Shown here one piece after another: positions 47,254 to 57,649 of a DNA stretch of 64,000 nt. The notes beneath the pieces are model-generated. The model was not told the DNA's origin. It did not search any database and saw nothing but the letters and a program-made list of their open reading frames with translations. The position numbers were made by a program, and so were the translations under genes. Source of the stretch: Streptomyces sp. HUAS MG91 (GTDB lineage: Bacteria; Actinomycetota; Actinomycetes; Streptomycetales; Streptomycetaceae). Numbering within the stretch: the first letter of the stretch is position 1; every line of letters starts with the position of its first letter. The stretch spans positions 3,968,001-4,032,000 of the forward strand of contig NZ_CP159534.1 in NCBI RefSeq assembly GCF_040529335.1. The letters are read 5' to 3'.

Positions 47254-47562
47254 TCAGCTGCCGCCGCCGCACCCTCCCCCGCCGCACGACGAGCCGCCTC
47301 CGCAGGAGCTGCCCCCGCCGCACGAGTGGCCGCCCCCGCAGGAATGACCGTGGTGGCCGGACGATCCGGACGAGCAGGAGGCCCCGCTGCTGCTCGCGTC
47401 ACCGCCCCCGGCCCACCAGCTGCGGTTCGACCCCCGGGTGTGCGACTTCTTCTTCCTCAACGACGTACTGGGCGCGCGGCCGCTGCCGCCCGTCCTGGCC
47501 GTTCCGACGACGATGGCGACGACCAGCACCACGAAGACCACGATGACGACTGCTCCCATCAC
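47254..47562 (-). CDS. Small membrane protein with Cys/His/Gly-rich tail
   Basis: A 102-residue protein: one hydrophobic helix (residues 3-21, GAVVIVVFVVLVVAIVVGT), a basic linker (LRKKKSHTRG), then a 50-residue tail of Gly/Ser with Cys and His at intervals (SCGGG repeated, HHGH). The tail carries eight or so Cys and four His within 45 residues and could bind metal or form cross-links. I do not know its family. RBS GGAGG lies 6-10 bp before ATG. Confidence 0.75.
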   Translation of the reverse strand: MMGAVVIVVFVVLVVAIVVGTARTGGSGRAPSTSLRKKKSHTRGSNRSWWAGGGDASSSGASCSSGSSGHHGHSCGGGHSCGGGSSCGGGSSCGGGGCGGGS

Positions 47563-47738
47563 CGGTCCTCCTTTCCCTTCCCCCGAATCCCCCGAGGGGC
47601 GCCCCGTGCGGGCGTGACAGGGGGATGCCCCTGCCCGTACGCGGTCAAAGCAGAGTTGAGGAACTCCAGAGGTTTCCGAAACGGACGCCCTACGCTTGGC
47701 CTCCCGGGGCTGCGAGAACCGGGGGATCGGGGGGTCTC

Positions 47739-48176
47739 ATGAGCCTTGAGATGGCGGAGTTGGCGGGGCAGGCGGGCCAGTATCTGGCTCCTGCCGTGAG
47801 TGCCTACGGGGCGGCGGTGCTGACCCGCGCGGAGAGCGCGGCGGCGGACGGCACGGCGAACGTGGGGCGGCGGATCCTGCGAGCGGTGTGGCGCCGGCGC
47901 GACGAGCGGGGCCGCGCGGAGCTGGAAGCCGCCGTACGGGACGTGGACGAGGCACCCGACGACGAGGACGCGGCGGCGGCCCTGCGGCAGCAGATCAAGC
48001 GGGCGCTGCGCGACGACGCCGAGCTGCGGGCCGAACTGGCGGGCCTGCTCCCCGCGGGCGGCGGGACGGTGAACGTGACGGCCTCCGGGGAGCGTTCCAT
48101 CGCCGCCGACACGATCACGAACGCCGTGACCGGGGACCACGTCACCTTCGGTGGTGACGGGCGGACGGATGCCTGA
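47739..48176 (+). CDS. Small helical protein preceding the STAND-TPR gene
   Basis: A 145-residue protein: N-terminal helical, weakly hydrophobic region (GQYLAPAVSAYGAAVLTRAE), a basic patch WRRRDERGR, an acidic middle (VDEAPDDEDAAA) and a C-terminal beta-like run VNVTASGERSIAADTITNAV ending TGDHVTFGG. The last run resembles GDRSIA...TGD motifs that often precede STAND ATPases, and a similar stretch (ARGDIGVAITGDG) opens the next protein. Stop and next start overlap (TGATG). No known domain recognised. Confidence 0.7.
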   Translation: MSLEMAELAGQAGQYLAPAVSAYGAAVLTRAESAAADGTANVGRRILRAVWRRRDERGRAELEAAVRDVDEAPDDEDAAAALRQQIKRALRDDAELRAELAGLLPAGGGTVNVTASGERSIAADTITNAVTGDHVTFGGDGRTDA

Positions 48177-50317
48177 TGCCTGAGGAGGGCGGCGCGCGGG
48201 CCTCGGGGCCGAGAGCCGTCGCCGCGCGGGGCGACATCGGGGTGGCGATCACCGGCGACGGCGCACGCGTGGTGATGGTGCCGGCGGAGGCCGTGCGCTG
48301 GGCGAAGGAGACGGACGCGCCGGCGGGGGCCGGGAACCTGCCCGGTTCCGCGTCCGGTGTCTTCGTGGGACGGGAGCCCGAACTCGACGAGGTACGCCGT
48401 CTGCTGACCGGCACGGGCGAGGCCGCGGTCACCCAGGTGTCGGGGACGCGGGCGATCCACGGCCTCGGCGGCATCGGCAAGAGCACCCTGGCCCTGCACT
48501 ACGCGCACCGCCACCGGCCGGACTACACGCTGGTGTGGTGGATCACCGCCACCGATGTCGAGCAGATCGTGAGCGGCCTGGCCGATCTCGCCCTGCACCT
48601 GTGCCCGCAGCTGGCGGCGACGACCGCGGGTTCGCCGGAGCGGGCGGCCTGGGCGCTGCTGTGGCTGCAATGGCATCCCGGCTGGCTGCTGGTGTTCGAC
48701 AACGTGGAGGACCCCGCCGACCTGCGCCACTACCTCGGCGCGCTGCCCGGCGGCCACCACCTGGCCACCAGCCGCGTCGCGACCGGCTGGCACTCCGTCG
48801 CCCCGACGATGCCGCTGGGCCTGCTCGACCGCGACTCCGCCGTGTCCCTGCTGTGCACCCTCGTCTTCGGCCCCGACCACACGGCCGACGCCGACCAGCG
48901 CCGGGACGCGCGGGAGCTCGCCACCGAACTCGGCTGCCTCCCGCTCGCGTTGGAACAGGCGGGCGCCTACCTCCACGAGACCGGCACCTCACTGAGCGAC
49001 TACCGCGAGCTGCTGGGCCGCGTCATCGACCGGGCACCGGGCGGTATCGACCCGGAGCGCACGATCGCGCGGATCTGGGAGCACACCCTCGCGGCCGTCG
49101 AGCGCCGCAATCCGCAGGCGGCCGTACTTCTCGACGCCATGGCGTGGCTGGCGCCCGACGACATCCCGCGCACGCTGCTCGCCCCGCTCTGCCCCGACCT
49201 CCTCGACCTCGGCGAGGCACTGGGCGCGCTGCACGCCTACAACATGGTCGCCTTCAGCGCCGACCGCCGGAGCGTCGGGGTGCACCGGCTCGTACAGACG
49301 GTGCTGCGCCACCGCGAGGACCCCGGGCACGACGGCCCGTCCGGCCGCCGCGACGCCGAGCGGATCGTCCGGGCGGCCGCGGCGGGGAAGGACGAGGACT
49401 CCCCCGCGTGGGAGCAGCTCCTCCCCCACGTCACCGCACTCCTGGAGTCGGCCCGGGACCGCGGCGTGCCGTCGCCCGAGCTCTCGGAGGTCTACAACAC
49501 CGCGGCGCAGTACCTGTACCAGCGGGGGCGGGACGCGCAGACCGTTCCGCTCCGCACGGCCGTGCTCGCCCAGCGGGCGCGGACGCGGGGTGACGTCCAT
49601 CCCGCCACCCTGGTCAGCCGTATCAATCTCGGTGCCGCCCTCCAGGCGGCCGGGGAGGCGGAGCGGGCCGTCGAGCTGTTGGAGACCACTCTCGACCAGA
49701 GCGAGCGGGCCCTCGGGCCCACTCATCCCTGCGCCCTTTCCAGCCGCATCAATCTCGCCGGCGCCTGTCTGGCCGCCGGCGACACGGAGCGCGCCGTACC
49801 CCTGTTCGAGGGGACCCTCGCCCAGCTTCAGCGGCTCCTGGGCACCAGCCACCCCCGCACGCTGACGGCCCGCAACAATCTCGCCCACGCCTACGAGGTG
49901 AGCGGCGAGCCGGAACGGGCCGTCACGCTCCACGAGGCCACCCTCGCGCACCGGGAACACGTGCTGGGCGACACCCATCCCGACACCCTGACCAGCCGCA
50001 ACAACCTCGCCAGCGCCCTTGTCCAGACGGGAGATCTGGAGCGGGCCACACGTCTGTTCACCACCACTCTCACCCAGTCCGAACGGGTGCTGGGCGGCAC
50101 CCATCCGCACACCCTGTACACCCGGGCGAACCTCGCCCACGTCTACCGGGAGACGGGCGACCTGGAGCGGGCCGTGCCGCTCTTCGAGACCACCCTCACC
50201 CAGTTCGAGCGGGTACTGGGCACCACCCATCCGCACACGGTGCTCTGCCGCCACAACCTGGCCGTCGCCCGCCGGAAGGCGGAAGTTGATGAACCCCCGC
50301 CCCCCGGCGCAGGATGA
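48176..50317 (+). CDS. STAND (NB-ARC-like) ATPase with C-terminal TPR repeats
   Basis: A 713-residue protein. Residues ~1-60 short N-terminal segment with GDIGVAITGDG; NTPase ~62-340 with VFVGREPELDEVRRLL, Walker A HGLGGIGKST, Walker B WLLVFDNVED, sensor HHLATSR and winged-helix region ATELGCLPLALEQAGAYL; then 42-residue TPR units from ~470 to 705 (consensus GTTHPHTLxxRNNLAxAYxxTGDLERAVPLFETTLTQ). Five full units plus a partial one. STAND proteins of this build act as ligand-triggered switches in signalling or antiphage defence. No enzymatic effector domain is visible; the preceding small protein is the likely partner. Ends overlapping the next gene's first ATG. Confidence 0.88.
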   Translation: MPEEGGARASGPRAVAARGDIGVAITGDGARVVMVPAEAVRWAKETDAPAGAGNLPGSASGVFVGREPELDEVRRLLTGTGEAAVTQVSGTRAIHGLGGIGKSTLALHYAHRHRPDYTLVWWITATDVEQIVSGLADLALHLCPQLAATTAGSPERAAWALLWLQWHPGWLLVFDNVEDPADLRHYLGALPGGHHLATSRVATGWHSVAPTMPLGLLDRDSAVSLLCTLVFGPDHTADADQRRDARELATELGCLPLALEQAGAYLHETGTSLSDYRELLGRVIDRAPGGIDPERTIARIWEHTLAAVERRNPQAAVLLDAMAWLAPDDIPRTLLAPLCPDLLDLGEALGALHAYNMVAFSADRRSVGVHRLVQTVLRHREDPGHDGPSGRRDAERIVRAAAAGKDEDSPAWEQLLPHVTALLESARDRGVPSPELSEVYNTAAQYLYQRGRDAQTVPLRTAVLAQRARTRGDVHPATLVSRINLGAALQAAGEAERAVELLETTLDQSERALGPTHPCALSSRINLAGACLAAGDTERAVPLFEGTLAQLQRLLGTSHPRTLTARNNLAHAYEVSGEPERAVTLHEATLAHREHVLGDTHPDTLTSRNNLASALVQTGDLERATRLFTTTLTQSERVLGGTHPHTLYTRANLAHVYRETGDLERAVPLFETTLTQFERVLGTTHPHTVLCRHNLAVARRKAEVDEPPPPGAG

Positions 50318-51498
50318 CGCCCATGACCTCCCGCACCCGCCCCCTCCTCAACCGCCGTCTCGCCGAGTTCGGGACCACGATCTTCGCGGAGATGTCCGCG
50401 CTGGCCGTCTCCACCGGTGCCATCAACCTCGGGCAGGGCTTCCCCGACACCGACGGGCCCGAGCACGTGCGCGAGGCCGCGGTGCGGGCGCTGCGCGACG
50501 GGCGCGGGAACCAGTACCCGCCGGGGCCCGGCGTCCCCGAGCTGCGGACCGCGATCGCGGAGCACCAGAAGCGCCGGTACGGGATCGAGCCGGACGCCGA
50601 CCGCGAGGTGCTGGTCACCGCGGGCGCGACCGAGGCCATCGCGGCCTCGCTGCTCGCGCTGGTCGAGCCCGGCGACGAGGTGATCGCGTTCGAGCCGTAC
50701 TACGACTCGTACGCGGCGAGCATCGCGCTGGCGGGCGGTACGCGCGTCCCGGTCACCCTGCGCCCGCACGAGGGCAGCTTCCGCCTCGACCTCGACGAGC
50801 TGCGCGCCGCGGTCACGCCCCGCACCCGGCTGCTGCTCATCAACACCCCGCACAACCCGACCGGCACCGTCCTGACCCGCGCCGAGCTGACCGCGATCGC
50901 CGAACTGGCCGTCGAGCGGGACCTGCTCGTCGTCACCGACGAGGTGTACGAGCACCTGACCTACGACGGCGCCGAGCACATCCCGCTCGCGACGCTGCCC
51001 GGGATGCGGGAGCGGACGGTGACGATCGGGTCGGCCGGGAAGACGTTCTCGTTCACCGGGTGGAAGGTCGGCTGGGTGACGTCGTCGCCGGAGCTGGTGA
51101 CGGCCGTACGCTCGGCCAAGCAGTTCCTCACGTACGTGTCGGCCGGGCCGTTCCAGTACGCGGTCGCCGAGGCGCTGGCTCTTCCCGACTCCTACTTCTC
51201 GGACTTCCGGGCCGAGATGACGGCCAAGCGGGATCTGCTGGCGGCGGGGCTCGCCGACGCCGGGTTCGGGGTGTTCCGGCCGCAGGGCACGTACTTCGTG
51301 ACGACCGACATCAGGCCGCTCGGGTTCGACGACGGGTTCGCGTTCTGCCGGGCGCTGCCCGAGCGGTGCGGGGTCGTCGCCATTCCGAACGCCGTGTTCT
51401 ACGACGACCGGGAGGCCGGGGCGCCGTTCGTCCGTTTCGCGTTCTGCAAGCGCGAAGCCGTACTCGAGGACGCCGTGGGCCGCCTGAAGCAGCTCTGA
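50314..51498 (+). CDS. Class I PLP-dependent aminotransferase
   Basis: Up to 394 residues; ATG 50314 overlaps the STAND stop, but ATG 50323 (MTSRTRPLLNRRLAEFG) is equally likely. INLGQGFPDTDGPEHV, INTPHNPTG, VVTDEVYEHLTYDG and PLP lysine in IGSAGKTFSFTGWKVGW (near 243) match the kynurenine/methionine aminotransferase group. Might convert kynurenine to kynurenate, or act in methionine or lysine routes (DapC-like). Possibly drawn into the STAND operon by insertion of the latter. Confidence 0.9.
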   Translation: MTPMTSRTRPLLNRRLAEFGTTIFAEMSALAVSTGAINLGQGFPDTDGPEHVREAAVRALRDGRGNQYPPGPGVPELRTAIAEHQKRRYGIEPDADREVLVTAGATEAIAASLLALVEPGDEVIAFEPYYDSYAASIALAGGTRVPVTLRPHEGSFRLDLDELRAAVTPRTRLLLINTPHNPTGTVLTRAELTAIAELAVERDLLVVTDEVYEHLTYDGAEHIPLATLPGMRERTVTIGSAGKTFSFTGWKVGWVTSSPELVTAVRSAKQFLTYVSAGPFQYAVAEALALPDSYFSDFRAEMTAKRDLLAAGLADAGFGVFRPQGTYFVTTDIRPLGFDDGFAFCRALPERCGVVAIPNAVFYDDREAGAPFVRFAFCKREAVLEDAVGRLKQL

Positions 51499-51603
51499 GA
51501 CCGCCGATCGGCCGACGGCCGGTGGGGGCTGGTCGGCAACGGACCGAACCCGGTCGGCGCAGCCCCGGTCGCGGTCGGGGCGGGCGCACCGGAGGGTTCG
51601 GGT

Positions 51604-52776
51604 GTGACCGAGTCGAGCAGCACCGCCGTACTTGACGCCCCCTCAGCCACATTCACCCGGCACCGCGCTGCGGATTCGGCGCTGCGGGCCCTGGCCCTCT
51701 TCGTCGTCGTCCGGCTGACCGGCATGACCGCCCTCGCGCTGGCCGGCGACAGACCCTGGGCGCTGCTCGGGCGTTCCTGGGACTCGATCTGGTACCTCGG
51801 CATCGCCGAACACGGCTACGGCGCCCGCACGCTCCACCCCGGCCCCGGCCTGCTCTACCAGGACCTCGCCTTCTTCCCGCTGTACCCGGCGCTGATCCGC
51901 TCCGCGCACACCGTGCTGCCGGTGCTCGACGCCGGCGCCTGCGGCCTGCTGATCGCCTGGGCCGCGACGGGCGCCGCCGCGCTCGGCATCCACCGCATCG
52001 GGCTGCGGCTGCACGGCCCGACCGTGGCCACACTGCTCGTCGTGCTGTGGGGCGTGCTGCCGCACTCGGTCGTGCTGTCCATGGGCTACACGGAACCGGT
52101 GCTCACCGCGCTCGCCGCCTGGTCGCTGTACGCGCTGCTGACCGGGCGCTGGATCTGGGCGGGCGCCCTGGCCGCGCTCGCGGGCCTCGCCCGGCCGAAC
52201 GGCTTCGCGGTGGCCGCCGCCGTCCTGGCCACCGCCGCCTGGGAACTCTTCCGGCGGCGCGGCCGCGTTCCCCACAGGCTGTGGACGGGCGCGCTGCTCG
52301 CCCCGGCCGGCTGGGCCGCGTACGTCCTGTGGGTGGGGCGGCGCGAGGGCGATCTCCTCGGCGGGTACTTCGCCGTGCAGCGGGCGTGGGGGTCGACGTT
52401 CGACCTGGGCGTCGGGTCGGCCCGGTTCGCCAAGCGGATGCTGCTGCGCGGGGACGCCTTCGTGTTCCCGATGGCGCTGGTGATCGTGGCGGCGGGCGTG
52501 CTGCTGTTCGCGCTGCTGCTCCTGGACCGGGCGCCGCTGCCGCTGCTCGTCTACAGCGGCGTGCTGCTGTCGATCGCGGTGTGCGGCTCCGGGTTCTTCG
52601 AGTCCAAGCCGCGCTTCCTGCTGCCCGCGTTCCCGCTGCTGCTGCCGCTGGCGTGCGCCCTGGCGAGAACGGCGAGAACCCGGCCCGCGCAGGCCCTCCT
52701 GGTGGTGGGTGCGCTGGCCGGGCTCTCGGTGGCGTACGGGACGTATCTGCTGGTCAACGCCCACAGGCCGCTGTAG
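51604..52776 (+). CDS. PIG-V/GT-C-like membrane mannosyltransferase
   Basis: A 390-residue polytopic protein with about nine helices. The first outer loop has SWDSIWYLGIAEHGYG with the Asp expected of GT-C glycosyltransferases, and FFPLYPALIRSAH plus SMGYTEPVLTALAAWSLYALL are PIG-V-like. It likely transfers mannose from polyprenyl-phosphate-mannose to lipid or protein acceptors outside the membrane. GTG start. Confidence 0.82.
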   Translation: MTESSSTAVLDAPSATFTRHRAADSALRALALFVVVRLTGMTALALAGDRPWALLGRSWDSIWYLGIAEHGYGARTLHPGPGLLYQDLAFFPLYPALIRSAHTVLPVLDAGACGLLIAWAATGAAALGIHRIGLRLHGPTVATLLVVLWGVLPHSVVLSMGYTEPVLTALAAWSLYALLTGRWIWAGALAALAGLARPNGFAVAAAVLATAAWELFRRRGRVPHRLWTGALLAPAGWAAYVLWVGRREGDLLGGYFAVQRAWGSTFDLGVGSARFAKRMLLRGDAFVFPMALVIVAAGVLLFALLLLDRAPLPLLVYSGVLLSIAVCGSGFFESKPRFLLPAFPLLLPLACALARTARTRPAQALLVVGALAGLSVAYGTYLLVNAHRPL

Positions 52777-52785
52777 CGGGGGTGC

Positions 52786-53325
52786 CTACTCGGCGTCGTC
52801 GCCGGGCTTCTCGTCGTCCACGGCGGAGTCGACGTCGGTCTCCAGACCGAGCTCCTCGATCAGCCAGCGGTCGAACTCGATCGCGGCGCGCACCCAGCTG
52901 ACGGTCGAGGACACGAAGTGCTCCAGGGAGACTCCGGTGCCGATCAGCATCTGGGCCTCGCCGATGAGGCGGACCGTGCCGTCGTCGTGGGTGTGGCTGT
53001 AGACCTTGGGCCACAGGGTGCGGCGGTTCCAGTCGTCGATCGACTCGAGCAGGCGCGGCTTGTCCTCGATGCCGTGCGGGCGGTCGTAGAACGTCCGCAC
53101 CGAGAAGACCTGCTGGTCGCCCTCGCCGCGGAACATGAAGTACGTGCGGAACTCCTCCCACGGCGCAGCGAGGTCACCCTCCTCGTCGACGACGTGCTTG
53201 AGCTCCATCTGGTCGAGCAGCTGCTTGACCAGGTCCTGGTCGGGAATGACGGGGCCCGCCGGTCCCGCCCCCTGCTGCTGAGGCTGTCCCCCGAAATTCG
53301 GAATCGAGGACGGGTCGATGCTCAC
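52786..53325 (-). CDS. YbjN/type III chaperone-fold protein
   Basis: A 179-residue acidic protein. After a Gln/Gly-rich N terminus, LVKQLLDQMELKHVVDEEGDLAAPW, RTYFMFRGEGDQQVFSVRTFY and LEHFVSSTVSWVRAAIEFDRWL form the YbjN domain, a Tir-chaperone-like fold of unclear role. GTG start after GAAGGGAA. Located between the mannosyltransferase and clpB, as in other streptomycetes in my memory. Confidence 0.88.
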   Translation of the reverse strand: MSIDPSSIPNFGGQPQQQGAGPAGPVIPDQDLVKQLLDQMELKHVVDEEGDLAAPWEEFRTYFMFRGEGDQQVFSVRTFYDRPHGIEDKPRLLESIDDWNRRTLWPKVYSHTHDDGTVRLIGEAQMLIGTGVSLEHFVSSTVSWVRAAIEFDRWLIEELGLETDVDSAVDDEKPGDDAE

Positions 53326-53447
53326 GCGCTTGTTCCCTTCGTACGGATGCCGCCATCCTCTCCCAGGAAGGGCCCCCGGGGGCAAGCCCGGAAGCCCTTC
53401 TGCCGTGTTTCGGCCGTTCGCCGTCTGCGGACAGCCGCTGGCCACCG

Positions 53448-56048
<2,601 letters not shown>

Positions 56049-56080
56049 GTGCCTGTTCTCCTCCACGTCCTTGGTACTAC

Positions 56081-56108
56081 GGGTACTCACTGGGTACGGG
56101 TACTCACT
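56081..56108. repeat. 11-bp direct repeat in the clpB leader
   Basis: GGGTACTCACT occurs at 56081-56091 and 56098-56108, separated by GGGTAC. It lies between the clpB start and the HspR-type site. Function unknown; may reflect slippage or a regulator. Confidence 0.7.
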
Positions 56109-56131
56109 CTGACTTCACCAACGTAGATAAA

Positions 56132-56152
56132 GTTGAGTCTATTCCACTCAAC
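56132..56152 (-). promoter_or_regulatory. HAIR-like HspR operator of clpB
   Basis: GTTGAGT-CTATTCC-ACTCAAC: perfect 7-bp arms around a 7-bp spacer, matching the HAIR consensus CTTGAGT-N7-ACTCAAG except at the outermost pair. It lies ~85 bp before the clpB start and 28 bp before the divergent PPOX start. HspR represses heat-shock genes with DnaK in Streptomyces. A TTTATC stretch at 56125-56130 (minus strand) may be the -10. Confidence 0.88.
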
Positions 56153-56179
56153 CTTGGATCTGGGGGTAGGTTCCCGGAT

Positions 56180-56599
56180 ATGGCCAAGCGGATCGACCTC
56201 GACGACCCTCCCGCCGCTTTCCTCAGCTTCTGGCGGGAACGGCATCTGTGCACCCTGACGACCCTGCGCGGCGACGGCACACCGCACGTCGTGCCGGTGG
56301 GGGTGACCTACGACGCCGAGGCGCGGGTGGCCCGGGTGATCACCGGGAAGGACACCCGCAAGGCAGCTCACCTGCTGGGCGGGCCGGGGCCCGTCGCGGT
56401 CTGCCAGGTCGACGGGCGGCGCTGGGCCACGCTGGAGGGGCGGGCCGTCGTGCGCACGGACCCGGAGAGCGTCGCCGACGCCGAGCGCCGGTACGCGGAG
56501 CGCTACAGGACGCCCCGGCCCAATCCGGACCGGGTGGTGATCGAGATCGCGGTGACCCGCGCGACGGGCAACGCCGTCTTCGACTCCGAGGCGCACTGA
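56180..56599 (+). CDS. PPOX-class flavin/F420-dependent oxidoreductase
   Basis: A 139-residue split-barrel protein: FLSFWRERHLCTLTTLRGDG, PHVVPVGVTYD, ITGKDTRKAAHLL and WATLEGRAVVRTD fit the actinobacterial PPOX family (TIGR03618-like), which uses F420 or flavin. Divergent from clpB; its start lies close to the HspR-type site, so it may share heat-shock control. Confidence 0.85.
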   Translation: MAKRIDLDDPPAAFLSFWRERHLCTLTTLRGDGTPHVVPVGVTYDAEARVARVITGKDTRKAAHLLGGPGPVAVCQVDGRRWATLEGRAVVRTDPESVADAERRYAERYRTPRPNPDRVVIEIAVTRATGNAVFDSEAH

Positions 56600-56632
56600 C
56601 AGCGGGTAACCACAACGGCCGCACACAAAACT

Positions 56633-56675
56633 GCAGCGGCGCCACCGTGTTTCAGGTCCACGGTGACGCCGCTGC
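56633..56675. terminator. Bidirectional terminator
   Basis: GCAGCGGCG-C-CACCGTG (56633-56649) pairs with CACGGTG-A-CGCCGCTGC (56659-56675), a 17-pair stem with one mismatch and a 9-base loop, between the convergent PPOX gene and the Rieske-remnant gene. Confidence 0.85.
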
Positions 56676-56718
56676 GGGGGGAAGCACCTGCGCGATCTAC
56701 AACGACGGGGGCATCGCG

Positions 56719-57078
56719 TCAGGCACTGCGGGGGGTGGCTGTGGTGCGGGGTGACGCCGCTCGGGGCGTCCGCGAGGCCTCGGGTCCTGCCTCGCCGACC
56801 AGCTGATGGTCACGCTGGTCCAGATTCACGAAGATCATTCCGTACCGGACGACCGACCGCACCGGCTGTGGGGCGCCGCGCGGCTTCCGCAGACACCGGA
56901 AGGCCCGGATGTCGTCGTCGTCCTCCCGCACCACGACGATCGGCTCTCCGAACAGGGTGACCATGAGGGAGTCACCGGGATTCGGAATGGCCGTCACGAG
57001 GTCGATGGTGTGCCAACCGGAGCGGTAGGCGATCGCCATCTCGCGGCGCAGGGTTCTGTCGTCCGGCGGGGTGATCAT
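56719..57078 (-). CDS. Remnant Rieske-like small protein
   Basis: A 119-residue protein whose ATG overlaps the upstream repeat-protein stop (ATGA). It resembles the N-terminal Rieske region of ring-hydroxylating oxygenases: GWHTIDLVTAIPNPGDSLMV, FGEPIVVVREDDDDIRAFRC and YGMIFVNLDQ. The cluster ligands are missing: only one Cys (CLRKPRG where CxHRG is expected) and the second CxxH segment is absent. C-terminal ~25 residues are low complexity. Either a non-metal fold or a decayed domain kept for binding the repeat protein. Family assignment is my inference. Confidence 0.6.
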   Translation of the reverse strand: MITPPDDRTLRREMAIAYRSGWHTIDLVTAIPNPGDSLMVTLFGEPIVVVREDDDDIRAFRCLRKPRGAPQPVRSVVRYGMIFVNLDQRDHQLVGEAGPEASRTPRAASPRTTATPRSA

Positions 57079-57542
57079 GCAGCACCTGCCACGGGGGCGG
57101 TGCTCCAGGAGAGGTCGGGGGGTGCCACGGCCTGCGTCGCCGTCGTCGAGCCGGCGGGCGCCACGCTCCACGACAGGTCGGCGGGCCGCACCGACGTCAC
57201 CCCGGCGGGGGCCTTGCTCCAGGACAGGTCCGCGGGCCGCACCGCCGCACCGGCGGGGGCCTTGCTCCAGGAAAGGTCCACGAGCAGCGCCGCCGAGCCG
57301 GCGGGCGCCGAACTCCACGACAGGTCCGCGGGCCGCACCGCCGTGTCGGCCGGAGCCGAACTCCAGGAGAGGTCCGGCGGCGCCACGGCCTGCGACACCG
57401 AAGTACCCGTACCGGCAGGCGCCGAACTCCACGACAGATCCAGGGCGCCGGCAGCGCCGAAGGCCAGCCCGGCGGAGAAGGCACCCACCAGTATCGAGCG
57501 AAGCATTTCCTTGCGCATAGTGGGCTTCGTCCTCACTTCCAT
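57075..57542 (-). CDS. Secreted protein with seven DLSWSxAPAG repeats
   Basis: About 155 residues from ATG 57542 (GGGGGAGAG 6 bp upstream; an internal ATG at 57518 also has a ribosome site). A signal-peptide-like start (MRKEMLRSILVGAFSAGLAFGAAGA) is followed by seven copies of DLSWSxAPAG separated by linkers of 6-12 residues such as AVRPA; linkers after copies 1 and 6 share QAVAPP. Variable residue x is S,S,S,K,K,V,T. One Trp per repeat, no Cys. Could be a cell-surface repeat protein or a precursor cut into similar peptides. Coupled to the Rieske-remnant gene; divergent from two LuxR regulators. Confidence 0.75.
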   Translation of the reverse strand: MEVRTKPTMRKEMLRSILVGAFSAGLAFGAAGALDLSWSSAPAGTGTSVSQAVAPPDLSWSSAPADTAVRPADLSWSSAPAGSAALLVDLSWSKAPAGAAVRPADLSWSKAPAGVTSVRPADLSWSVAPAGSTTATQAVAPPDLSWSTAPVAGAA

Positions 57543-57617
57543 GGCTACTCTCCCCCGGCTCCCCAAGACGATGGCTCATTCGGCCACGCAAACACCACAG
57601 GATCGATGCATCATGTT

Positions 57618-57631
57618 CCTGCACGTTCAGG
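57618..57631. promoter_or_regulatory. 14-bp palindrome before the tandem LuxR genes
   Basis: CCTGCACGTTCAGG, symmetric apart from one pair, in the 107-bp divergent promoter between the repeat-protein gene and the first LuxR gene. A second short palindrome ATCGATGCAT lies at about 57602-57611. Candidate operators for the two regulators. Confidence 0.45.
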
Positions 57632-57649
57632 ACCCTGGGGGGTGAGCAA

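Noticed and set aside
46991..47742. Plus-strand open frames opposite the Cys/Gly-rich gene
   Set aside because: They read as Pro- and Arg-rich mirror images of the GGC/AGC-rich repeat and lack ribosome sites.
57090..57470. Regularly spaced DNA repeats that could suggest a CRISPR array
   Set aside because: The period varies (48-66 bp), the repeats translate in frame as DLSWSxAPAG, and no cas genes are present; this is a repeat protein.
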